The notes beneath the pieces are model-generated. The model worked only from the letters and a program-made list of their open reading frames with translations. It was not told where the DNA came from and did no database searches. The position numbers and the translations under genes were made by a program. DNA of 41,465 bases from an uncultured Spirochaetaceae bacterium. GTDB lineage: Bacteria; Spirochaetota; Spirochaetia; Sphaerochaetales; Sphaerochaetaceae. Of this stretch, positions 1 through 7,604 are shown piece after piece; the stretch's first letter is position 1, and each line of letters begins with the position of its first letter. The stretch is taken from assembly GCA_944389075.1 (NCBI GenBank), contig CALXLA010000037.1, positions 1 through 41,465 on the forward strand, in the 5' to 3' direction.

Positions 1-1
1 A

Positions 2-325
2 TTCCAGAAGGATCCTGAGATAAAGGCATTCCTGATGACTCTCAAGACAGGAGGCGTTGGGCTCAACCTTACAGCGGCAGATTATGTATTCATATTCGAT
101 CCATGGTGGAATGCCGCGGCGGAGGAACAGGCTCTGAACAGGACACACAGGATAGGACAGAAGAATCCTGTCTTCTGCTACCGCCTGATTGCGAAGGACA
201 CGATTGAGGAGAAGATGCTTGAGCTGCAGATGAAGAAGAAGGAGCTTTCGGATAATCTGATCTCATCAGACAGTGCCGCACTCAGGACACTGACAGAAGC
301 CGAGATAGATGAGCTTCTGAGCTGA
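2..325 (+). CDS. SNF2-family DEAD/DEAH helicase, C-terminal end (5' truncated)
   Basis: The reading frame is open from base 2 and carries the last ~107 residues of an SNF2/Rad54-type ATPase. Helicase motif V (GGVGLNLTAA) is followed by the DPWWN block and motif VI with the QALNRTHRIGQ arginine-finger region, then the usual IEEKMLELQ tail, so the end of the protein appears intact. The family uses ATP hydrolysis to move along double-stranded DNA and displace or remodel bound proteins. The start lies outside the window, so size and N-terminal domains (for example a SWIM zinc finger) cannot be seen. The stop is 8 bases before the next gene, which implies co-transcription. Confidence 0.93.
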   Translation, partial: FQKDPEIKAFLMTLKTGGVGLNLTAADYVFIFDPWWNAAAEEQALNRTHRIGQKNPVFCYRLIAKDTIEEKMLELQMKKKELSDNLISSDSAALRTLTEAEIDELLS

Positions 326-333
326 GGTGAAGT

Positions 334-1977
334 ATGGTTCTTGATCAATATGATTTCAGCAGGCTTATCAGTATCGCACTCGATAGAGGTTATAGCTATT
401 ACAGCAGATTCAGCTTTGAGAATATCCTGTTCGGAGAAGACAGGAATCGTATAAGGGGTTATAAGAAAGCACTGGAAAACTGCAGAACCGAAGGCCCTGA
501 ATACATCAGGAATCTAATAAGCAGGAATTCACATGCATTCATCGCCTATGCAAAGGAACTGCTGAAGGAATCACCTCCACCATTCAGGGATGCTCTGAAA
601 AAAGCCGGAATAGACAGCGACAGCAATACAGCAAGGAATCTCCTTGAGCTATCAGGACTCTCATATATCTATGATACGAGAAATTTCCTGTCCAGACGAT
701 TTTCATTCGAAGGAATCTATCATGATATTCTCAGCGAGCTCTACCTGCCTCCGCTCTCAGTACCGGAGCCAACTGAAATCAACGAAAGAGACAGAATATT
801 CTCAATAGATTTTGACTGCAATGATATCTACTGGTTCTATTCCAGTCAGCCATATCTGAACACAAGGAAGAAAGCCGGGAGAACCTCTGCCAGAGGCAAT
901 CTCAACATGCCGCACATGCTTGCAGAGGATTATGGGCTCTATAAGGATGCGCTCTTCATATCATGCGCACAGATACCGAAACGCGAAATAAGGGAAAAGA
1001 CCATCAGAGCTGTAATCAAGGCGTATGAGGGGATGAGCTGTTACTACTCTCTTTTCGACAGCTCCCTTGCGGTGTCGCATCTGCCGATAGAACTGATCAA
1101 GAACAATGACGGCGTCTTCGGTTCCGTCAGGTACAGCTTCCCGGAAAGAAAAGGCCTTCTGAACATGCTCCGGATGCTTGAGCCTGGCAAATGGTATGGA
1201 AAATCAGACCTCTATCATTCATTCAGGAAAAGCGTTGCCATGTCATACGGCAATCTGAGCAGATTCGAAGTATTCTATCCAGAAGATGCTGTCGGCTCTG
1301 AAGATGGTATCAACTGTTTTGTAGACATACCTCTTTTCCAGTGCCACCTGATTGTCCTTGCAGAGCTTGGGATACTCAGGCTTGCAGAAAGAATGCCGGA
1401 AAGACTCATAGCCTCATCGGACACGGTCTATGCAGTCTCACTTACGGAATACGGACAATGGGCACTCGGCCTTACAGATGAGAAACCGGGATTCAGGGAA
1501 ATACAGGAAGACAGACCTTACCTTGACAGCAGGCTCCTGACTGTTACATATAACGGCAAGAATCCGCTAGTCTACTCATTCCTCAGCTCGATAGGAGAAA
1601 GAAAAGGCCAGAATCTGTGGATAGCATCTAGGGAAAAAGCCATATCCTCTCCGATAGAAAACACAGAAATACTCAGCACATTTCATTCAGTCATATCTCA
1701 GGATCCCCCGGAGAACTGGAAAGCATTCCTCTCATCACTTGAGGAAAGAAAGGAAATCATGGAAATGGAAGAACCGGGATACCTGTTCAGGGTCAGTGAT
1801 ACGGCAGAATTCACCAGATTCGTGAATGAGCATCCAGATATCAGGAAATACATAACAGTCGCAGAAGATGGGATGTTATTCGTCAGGGAATCAAAACTTC
1901 CGATCCTGAACCGCCTTATGGAAAAATACGGAAAGATATTCACTAAGAAGAGAACAGTCAGATACGGAAAATACTAA
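334..1977 (+). CDS. Uncharacterised 547-residue protein co-transcribed with SNF2 helicase
   Basis: I do not recognise a family. The start ATG has GAGGTGA 4 bases upstream, overlapping the end of the helicase gene, so translation is probably coupled. The protein is soluble (no signal peptide or membrane segment), rich in charged and aromatic residues, and has no paired Cys/His pattern that would mark a zinc finger. Many short helical stretches occur, with leucine-rich segments near residues 100-115 and 340-355. The C-terminal ~60 residues (EFTRFVNEHPDIRKYI and onward) end in a basic tail. A helper or target-recognition role for the SNF2 enzyme is only inferred from gene position. Confidence 0.85.
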   Translation: MVLDQYDFSRLISIALDRGYSYYSRFSFENILFGEDRNRIRGYKKALENCRTEGPEYIRNLISRNSHAFIAYAKELLKESPPPFRDALKKAGIDSDSNTARNLLELSGLSYIYDTRNFLSRRFSFEGIYHDILSELYLPPLSVPEPTEINERDRIFSIDFDCNDIYWFYSSQPYLNTRKKAGRTSARGNLNMPHMLAEDYGLYKDALFISCAQIPKREIREKTIRAVIKAYEGMSCYYSLFDSSLAVSHLPIELIKNNDGVFGSVRYSFPERKGLLNMLRMLEPGKWYGKSDLYHSFRKSVAMSYGNLSRFEVFYPEDAVGSEDGINCFVDIPLFQCHLIVLAELGILRLAERMPERLIASSDTVYAVSLTEYGQWALGLTDEKPGFREIQEDRPYLDSRLLTVTYNGKNPLVYSFLSSIGERKGQNLWIASREKAISSPIENTEILSTFHSVISQDPPENWKAFLSSLEERKEIMEMEEPGYLFRVSDTAEFTRFVNEHPDIRKYITVAEDGMLFVRESKLPILNRLMEKYGKIFTKKRTVRYGKY

Positions 1978-1989
1978 GGAGGATAATCA

Positions 1990-2952
1990 ATGATAGACCT
2001 TCACTCAGATACAATATACTCTCTCTGGTGCAGAGATGATGGAAGTACTATTGAGAAGAATGACCTCAGCATCAGAAAGGAAACCCTCATAAAGGCAGGA
2101 GTCCGAGGTCAGTGCCTTGCCCTGTTCACTCCGATGCACGAACATGTCCCGGAAAGAAAGAGAAGCCTTTCTCTCTGGCAGATAGTCTCTGAGCTTCATG
2201 ACAGATTCGTAAAAGAGACTGAAAGCGCAGGTATCCCATTGCTTACGGATCCAGAGGAGCTGAAGGATGGCAGGCTTCATGCAATACTGACAACAGAGGA
2301 AGGTGCTGCAATCGAAGGCGATATCTCCAGGCTGTCCATACTCAGAAGCTGGGGTGTCAGGATATTCGGGCTCACATGGAATTATGAGAATGAGCTTGCA
2401 TATCCTAATTCCACGGATCCAGACATCATGGCAAGAGGCCTGAAGAAGAAAGGATTCGAAGCTATAGAGGAATGTTCGCGGCTTGGCATACTCATCGATG
2501 TATCGCATCTGAGCGATGGTGGCTTTGATGACGTGGCTTCGCATATGAAAGGACCATTCTTGGCGACGCATTCGAATGCAAGAGCCATAACAGATGTCCC
2601 CAGGAACCTGACTGACATGCAGCTTAAAACGCTTGCGGATCACGGCGGCGTTACCGGTCTCAACCTCTGTCCGGCATTCCTCCATGATGAGAAAGCCACG
2701 GTTCCGGAATCAGCGGAAAGCAGGATATGCGACATGGTCCGCCATGTCATTCATATCTACAGGACAGCAGGCTCTGAAGTTCTTGCGATCGGAACGGATT
2801 TCGATGGAATAGAAGGAAAGCTTGAGATACGGACACACCAGGATATGCCGAAGCTGTTCGAGGCATTGTCTGCTGCGGGACTCCCATCATCTGCCATAGA
2901 CAGAATGGCATATGGCAATGCAGAGAGAGTTCTCAGCTTCTTCCGGAGATGA
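1990..2952 (+). CDS. Membrane dipeptidase family protein (peptidase M19)
   Basis: This 320-residue protein has the binuclear zinc motifs of the M19 (renal dipeptidase) family: the N-terminal HSD (His5, Asp7), the bridging Glu in AAIEGD (Glu109), DVSHLSD (His173) and THSNAR (His194). The family hydrolyses dipeptides, including D-amino-acid-containing ones. No signal peptide is visible, so it probably acts in the cytoplasm. The ribosome site AAGGAGGA (1976-1983) starts at the last base of the preceding stop codon and precedes the ATG by 6 bases, so it is likely the third gene of the helicase operon. Its 3' end overlaps the convergent MFS gene by 20 bases. Confidence 0.92.
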   Translation: MIDLHSDTIYSLWCRDDGSTIEKNDLSIRKETLIKAGVRGQCLALFTPMHEHVPERKRSLSLWQIVSELHDRFVKETESAGIPLLTDPEELKDGRLHAILTTEEGAAIEGDISRLSILRSWGVRIFGLTWNYENELAYPNSTDPDIMARGLKKKGFEAIEECSRLGILIDVSHLSDGGFDDVASHMKGPFLATHSNARAITDVPRNLTDMQLKTLADHGGVTGLNLCPAFLHDEKATVPESAESRICDMVRHVIHIYRTAGSEVLAIGTDFDGIEGKLEIRTHQDMPKLFEALSAAGLPSSAIDRMAYGNAERVLSFFRR

Positions 2953-4072
2953 TGGCAGGTATCATCAGGACAGCTGCCGTTCCAAAAGCAATGCACAGCA
3001 CTGGCATGGAAAAACCATAGCCTGATACATCGATTGCATGTCCGAATACTGCATTGAATATGATATCCAGGATACTGGCAGCACTTACAGCCACAGTCGT
3101 AGCCCTTGCTCCGAGAGAATCCGGGACATAGCGCCTTATGACAGATACAGTCGTAGGATACACGATAGATGCCGAAAAGCCCACGAGGAAAAGCAGCGGA
3201 AGGAAAGCTGTCCCGAAGGCCAGAGATGACAGCCCTGCGGATAATATAAGCGATGCAAGGATCATCTTCTCCGCCCCTATTCTATCGGCAAGATTACCAA
3301 GGAGCAGTCTTCCTGTCATTATGCCTGCAGAGAAAAGCGATAGCGAAAGACCTGCCGATGCCGCGCTGATCCCAAGATATCCGGTGCCATACATTATGAG
3401 ATAGTTGGTAATTCCATGCTCTGCTATCATGTAAAATCCAAGTGATAGCGTTATGAGGACAAGGACCATGGTCCTGATGCTGCCATGCCCTTTATCCTTA
3501 TGACAGACATCAGACTCCGGTGCGGCCTCGATCTTCATGCGCGATACGGCAATGGCGATCGGGACAAGCAGGACAGCAATTGATATGAGCACGGCATTCC
3601 AGGCCGCAGTGCTTGCAGAGAATCTTGAAAGTATAAGCTGAGAGCCTGATGTGCCTATCCCCTGTATGAAAAAAAGAGCATTCAGAAGCATCAGGCTCCT
3701 TGTGCTTGAGAATGAATCGGATATCAGATTGATAGCGGTATTGAGAAGCGTGGATATTCCCAAGGCAAGGAAGAAGCCGACAGCAAGAATCAGATACTCT
3801 CTTCCTCCGAGGAGTAGCAGCTCAGATAAAGCCAGCGCCAATGCAAAAGCCGCTATGGCCTTCTTCCTGCCGATTTTATCAAGGATGAATCCGCCACAGA
3901 GAAGGCATACCAGATTCCCAAGATAGCTTATCGACACAATCAGTCCTATCTGAGACATCGAAAAGCCATATACTTCTGTGAAAAGAGGCGTGAACACACC
4001 TCTGAGAGTATCGCTTATGCCCAGCAAGACCATCAGCAGCGCGCATACAAGATAAAGAGCTCGATTCCTCAT
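2933..4072 (-). CDS. Major facilitator superfamily transporter
   Basis: This 379-residue protein has about 12 hydrophobic segments and an MFS motif A-like loop (GGFILDKIGRKKA) between helices 2 and 3. A longer frame begins at a TTG at 4105, but I chose the ATG at 4072 because GGAAGG stands 4-5 bases upstream and because the promoter's -10 box (4092-4097) would lie inside the longer version. Substrate is not predictable. The gene diverges from the aldo/keto-reductase-like gene across a shared symmetric promoter and overlaps the convergent dipeptidase gene at its end. Confidence 0.9.
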   Translation of the reverse strand: MRNRALYLVCALLMVLLGISDTLRGVFTPLFTEVYGFSMSQIGLIVSISYLGNLVCLLCGGFILDKIGRKKAIAAFALALALSELLLLGGREYLILAVGFFLALGISTLLNTAINLISDSFSSTRSLMLLNALFFIQGIGTSGSQLILSRFSASTAAWNAVLISIAVLLVPIAIAVSRMKIEAAPESDVCHKDKGHGSIRTMVLVLITLSLGFYMIAEHGITNYLIMYGTGYLGISAASAGLSLSLFSAGIMTGRLLLGNLADRIGAEKMILASLILSAGLSSLAFGTAFLPLLFLVGFSASIVYPTTVSVIRRYVPDSLGARATTVAVSAASILDIIFNAVFGHAIDVSGYGFSMPVLCIAFGTAAVLMIPAIISGRS

Positions 4073-4085
4073 AGTGACCTTCCCG

Positions 4086-4128
4086 ATAATCATTATAGCA
4101 TTCAAGGCTTCACTGCTATAATCATTAT
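4086..4128. promoter_or_regulatory. Symmetric divergent promoter: two mirrored extended -10 boxes
   Basis: Two 15-base arms (4086-4100 and 4114-4128) form an inverted repeat with one mismatch, separated by 13 bases. Each arm contains TGCTATAAT, an extended -10 element, pointing outward: TATAAT at 4117-4122 on the plus strand and at 4097-4092 on the minus strand. With a 17-base spacer, the -35 position of each promoter falls on the other arm, so the two polymerases should compete. Predicted start points lie directly at the ribosome sites, giving leaders of only about 9-13 bases. Confidence 0.6.
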
Positions 4129-4137
4129 GGAGGCAAT

Positions 4138-5280
4138 ATGAATTACAGGAGACTTGGGAAGACAGGACTAATGGTAAGCGAAATAGGACTTGGTGCGGAA
4201 TGGCTTGAGCGCCATACGGCTGAGGAAGTCGCGGGAATCATCTCCTACTGCGAGAGCAAAGGCATAAATATACTCGATTGCTGGATGTCGAATCCGAAAG
4301 TCCGCTCAGATATCGGCAACGCAATAGCAGGAAAACGCGATAGATGGATCATACAGGGACATCTCGGTTCAACATGGCAGAATGGACAGTATGTGAGGAC
4401 AAGGGATCTTGAGAAAACGGAGGAAGCCTTCCAGGATCTTCTCACGCGCTTTCAGACCGGCTACATCGACCTCGGAATGATCCATTTCGTCGATGAGATG
4501 GATGAATTCAGAACGATAATCGATGGCGAGTTCTACCGCTATGCAAAGAATCTGAAGGACAAAGGTACGATACACCATATAGGAATGAGCACTCACAATC
4601 CGGAAGTCGCCAGGACAGCAGCTGAAAGCGGACTGATCGAGATGATTCTCTTCAGCGTCAATCCAGCCTTCGACATGCTTCCGGCAACAGAGAATATCGA
4701 TGACTATTTCACTGACTCCTTTTATGAGAACGGCGGCGGCATAACCCCGGAGAGAGCTGAGCTGTACAGGATCTGCGAACAGAATGATGTGGGCATCACC
4801 GTAATGAAAGGCTATGCTGGCGGAAGGCTGTTCAAGGCAGAGACATCACCTTTTGCTGTAGCGCTCACACCTGTACAGTGCATCCATTACGCGCTGACGA
4901 GACCTGCTGTCGCAAGCATACTTGCAGGCTATGATTCAAAGGAACATGTAGATGCGGCAGTTGCCTATGAGACAGCAACACAGGAGGAAAAGGACTATGC
5001 CACAATCCTCGCGAAAGCCCCAAGACATGCATATTCCGGGCAATGCACATACTGTGGCCACTGTGCGCCATGTCCATCAGGCATAGATATCGCAATGGTC
5101 AACAAGCTTCTTGATCTTGCTCTTATGCAGGATGAGATACCAGCTTCCCTGCGGGAACACTACAGAAGCCTTTCCGCAAATGGCAAGGACTGCATATCAT
5201 GCAGGAGCTGCGAGAAGCGATGCCCATTTGGCGTAAGCATCGCAGAGAGAATGAAGCAGGCAGAATCCGTATTCGCCTGA
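4138..5280 (+). CDS. Aldo/keto-reductase-like protein with C-terminal 2x[4Fe-4S] ferredoxin domain
   Basis: Residues 1-290 follow the AKR barrel (MNYRRLGKTGLMVSEIGLG at the start, IHHIGMSTHNP and TRPAVASILAG later). The C-terminal part has two four-cysteine sets, CTYCGHCAPCP and CISCRSCEKRCP, expected to hold two [4Fe-4S] clusters. The usual DTA-x-x-YG catalytic segment reads DCWMSNPK, so the catalytic Tyr is absent, and the T-K segment reads QGH, so the Lys is also absent; the His in MIHFVD remains. A redox role is likely, but classical carbonyl reduction is doubtful. GGAGG sits 4 bases before the ATG. Its stop codon directly abuts the stop of the convergent XdhC gene (TGA|TCA). Confidence 0.9.
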   Translation: MNYRRLGKTGLMVSEIGLGAEWLERHTAEEVAGIISYCESKGINILDCWMSNPKVRSDIGNAIAGKRDRWIIQGHLGSTWQNGQYVRTRDLEKTEEAFQDLLTRFQTGYIDLGMIHFVDEMDEFRTIIDGEFYRYAKNLKDKGTIHHIGMSTHNPEVARTAAESGLIEMILFSVNPAFDMLPATENIDDYFTDSFYENGGGITPERAELYRICEQNDVGITVMKGYAGGRLFKAETSPFAVALTPVQCIHYALTRPAVASILAGYDSKEHVDAAVAYETATQEEKDYATILAKAPRHAYSGQCTYCGHCAPCPSGIDIAMVNKLLDLALMQDEIPASLREHYRSLSANGKDCISCRSCEKRCPFGVSIAERMKQAESVFA

Positions 5281-6441
5281 TCAGAACATACTGCCGGAAC
5301 GCCTGAAGTAATTATCCACAGCTTCAAGCACACCTCCGGCAACTGCATATGCCTCATCTTCAGAGAATGCTTTCAGCTCTTTTGAGATTCCATGGCGTGA
5401 GACCATACCAAGATCCGTGCCATGAACTGTCCCTACTACAGCATCAGCATCTTCAGGAGCATGCATATCATCACCGATTCCAATCGTGAATCTTCCCTTG
5501 ATTCCACCGTTTCCTATGCATACGGAGACCTCAGGACAGAGACGGCCTATCGTGGAAGCATCATCAATGACAGGAATCTTCCCATCATCAAGTACCTTGA
5601 AGCAGTCCCGCGCTTCGGTAATCCTGACACTGTTTCCAATACAATCATGAGTCACGGCGATTACATCATAACCGGAATTCCGGAGTCTTTCAGTGACAGC
5701 TGAAAAGATAATTCCATCGCCTGAGACAGCAATGAGCCTGCGTCTTCTCTCACTCAGATCAAGCCCTGTCGTCCTGTTGTAGCTTCTCATGATTTCTGCA
5801 GTAATGGCCACAGCAACCTCAGCAGGTGTCTCTGCCGCGATATCAAGACCAGCAGGAGCATGCATGCCGCTCTGAGGTACTATCTTGGACCGTGACCCCA
5901 TATAGCCTACATAGAATGCCCTGGAATAATCTATATACGAAAGAATATCCTCGCTGCTGTGAACAGTGATGATCAGTGCGGAATACTCATCCAGGGAAAG
6001 GCCATCAAACACTTCCTTCCAGCTTTTTCCTGTATGACACTCTGCAGCATAATCGCAGCTGATGGCATTCAGGTCGTACAAATAGACTGCAAATCCGACT
6101 TCATGGAGAAGATCCGAAAGCGCACGCCCTACATGCCCATACCCCGCTATATACACTCTCCTGACAGGATTCACGACATCTATCATAAGCTCAAAAACCC
6201 CTTTGCCTGTATCAACGGAGATCCTCCGGCCCTTTCCTTCCGCTATCGCATCGCGAGCCGCCTTTATGGCCTCATCCTCCACAAGATGCCCCCCGATCGT
6301 CGAAGAGAAACTGCCGTCTTCCATTACAAGCATCCTCCCCGAAGACCTCGGGACCGTTCCAGATGTCCCTATGATGGTGACAATGGCAAACGGAAGGTTC
6401 CTGTACTCAAGATCAGCAGCTGTCCCGAACATTCCCCTCAC
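5281..6441 (-). CDS. XdhC/CoxI protein fused to a YqeB (EF2563)-like domain
   Basis: Residues ~15-225 match XdhC/CoxI: an N-terminal IIGTSGTVPRSSGRM segment, TIGGHLVEDEAI, and a Rossmann-like VYIAGYGHVGRAL (96-108). The family serves maturation of molybdenum hydroxylases. Residues ~235-386 resemble YqeB/EF2563, the protein linked to selenium-dependent molybdenum hydroxylases: RLIAVSGDGII, then VRITEARDCFKVLDDGKIPVIDD, then VVGTVHGTDLGMV. This part is shorter than free-standing YqeB. I prefer the GTG start at 6441 because it overlaps the upstream TGA (GTGA) with GAGAGG 8 bases before; an ATG at 6432 is possible. No hydroxylase genes are nearby. Confidence 0.85.
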   Translation of the reverse strand: MRGMFGTAADLEYRNLPFAIVTIIGTSGTVPRSSGRMLVMEDGSFSSTIGGHLVEDEAIKAARDAIAEGKGRRISVDTGKGVFELMIDVVNPVRRVYIAGYGHVGRALSDLLHEVGFAVYLYDLNAISCDYAAECHTGKSWKEVFDGLSLDEYSALIITVHSSEDILSYIDYSRAFYVGYMGSRSKIVPQSGMHAPAGLDIAAETPAEVAVAITAEIMRSYNRTTGLDLSERRRRLIAVSGDGIIFSAVTERLRNSGYDVIAVTHDCIGNSVRITEARDCFKVLDDGKIPVIDDASTIGRLCPEVSVCIGNGGIKGRFTIGIGDDMHAPEDADAVVGTVHGTDLGMVSRHGISKELKAFSEDEAYAVAGGVLEAVDNYFRRSGSMF

Positions 6442-7553
6442 TGCTCTGTCCTCTCTCCTGTGTTGCTGCGAGGCAGGCACTGGTCAGCAAAGGTATAGAA
6501 GATATGCCTTGCGACATATGATACCGTATCACGAGCGGTTTCGGAAACCGAGCCATATCCCGCATATGATGATTCCTCGATTTCCCCTATCCTGGAACCA
6601 TCAGCCGTGTACAGCGTGAAGATGATCGGATCGACAAAATAAGCCATCGGAGAGGAAGAGGAATTCCATCCCTTGAGATTGAAGCCATATTCATACGAGA
6701 GCTTTATGAAGATATCATCAGAGATATCCATCTTCTCATCTGTCTTCACCATGAAGACAGCATTTGCCGCTTCTTCTGGAGTATCGACGGAATAGGAGGA
6801 ATCATGGGTTATCAGAGACTCTGCTATATATCTTATGATATCGCCTTTCACTGCATAGTTCACATCCTGTGATATGAATTCATCATTCTCAAATGTATAT
6901 GTATCTGAAAGCGTCGTTGTCGCCATTCCGACAACCATGAAATCATCATTGAAGACAGGACCGCCGCTGTTACCTGGCTGGATTTCAGCTGAGAACTGGA
7001 ATCTGAGCTTTGTACCATCTATCCCGGACAGCGAATTGATGATACCTTCAGTAAGCTTCACCTCCTTTCCCATGATATCCGAATAAGGATAGCCAAGGAC
7101 ATTCACATGGGCTCCTTTATCAATACTATCCGCGAATATGAAAGAGTACGGCAGCGATACAGGAACCCGCAGGACAGCAACATCCGCAGCTCTCTCATTG
7201 CAGATGACTTCAGCTTCCACATCTTTCCCATCAATGACTACAGTGACGCTATCAGCATCTCCGACGACATGGGAATTCGTTATCAGGATATCGGAGGAAA
7301 TCGCAAAAGCAGTCCCTGTTGAAGATGAAATAAGACCTATATCCTCCTTATCCGCGACAGAATATGCATTAAAGCCGTAATATCCAAGATCTTCAGCGAC
7401 AATAGCAGAAAGCCCAAGAGGATCTTCAGAAGCATCAACCCATATAGTTGAATTCTCAATATCCGTATATTCTGGAAAATCGATATCATACAGCTGAAGA
7501 GATGTGGCGCATGATGTCAGCAGGATCAGCAGCAAAGGGAAAAGCTTCCTCAT
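6438..7553 (-). CDS. Trypsin-like (HtrA/S1-type) serine protease lipoprotein
   Basis: The N-terminus is a lipoprotein signal with lipobox LTSC (Cys15), so the mature protein should be membrane-anchored outside the cytoplasm. The catalytic triad of an S1C-like protease is visible: His95 in TNSHVV, Asp124 in AADVAVL, and Ser196 in QPGNSGGP. No PDZ domain follows; residues ~250-371 form a different C-terminal region that I cannot assign. GGAGGT lies 9 bases before the ATG. The stop overlaps the next gene's GTG by 4 bases, so the protease and the XdhC-like protein are translationally coupled, a pairing with no obvious functional logic. Confidence 0.9.
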   Translation of the reverse strand: MRKLFPLLLILLTSCATSLQLYDIDFPEYTDIENSTIWVDASEDPLGLSAIVAEDLGYYGFNAYSVADKEDIGLISSSTGTAFAISSDILITNSHVVGDADSVTVVIDGKDVEAEVICNERAADVAVLRVPVSLPYSFIFADSIDKGAHVNVLGYPYSDIMGKEVKLTEGIINSLSGIDGTKLRFQFSAEIQPGNSGGPVFNDDFMVVGMATTTLSDTYTFENDEFISQDVNYAVKGDIIRYIAESLITHDSSYSVDTPEEAANAVFMVKTDEKMDISDDIFIKLSYEYGFNLKGWNSSSSPMAYFVDPIIFTLYTADGSRIGEIEESSYAGYGSVSETARDTVSYVARHIFYTFADQCLPRSNTGERTEQ

Positions 7554-7571
7554 TTCCTTTTTACCTCCATG

Positions 7572-7599
7572 AAAAAAAATGCAGGGTATTCCCCTGCAT
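7572..7599 (-). terminator. Rho-independent terminator after the radical SAM gene
   Basis: On the minus strand an 8-bp stem (ATGCAGGG with CCCTGCAT, loop of 5) is followed by a run of eight T residues. It lies 6 bases past the stop of the radical SAM gene and before the protease gene. Confidence 0.85.
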
Positions 7600-7604
7600 T
7601 GATA

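Noticed and set aside
2005-2685. Long minus-strand open frame (226 codons) opposite the dipeptidase
   Set aside because: It lies wholly antisense to a gene with clear M19 motifs, its product has no recognisable features, and it lacks a good ribosome site.
4073-4105. TTG or ATG start of the MFS gene at 4105 or 4093
   Set aside because: These codons lie inside the predicted promoter and have no ribosome site, whereas 4072 has one.
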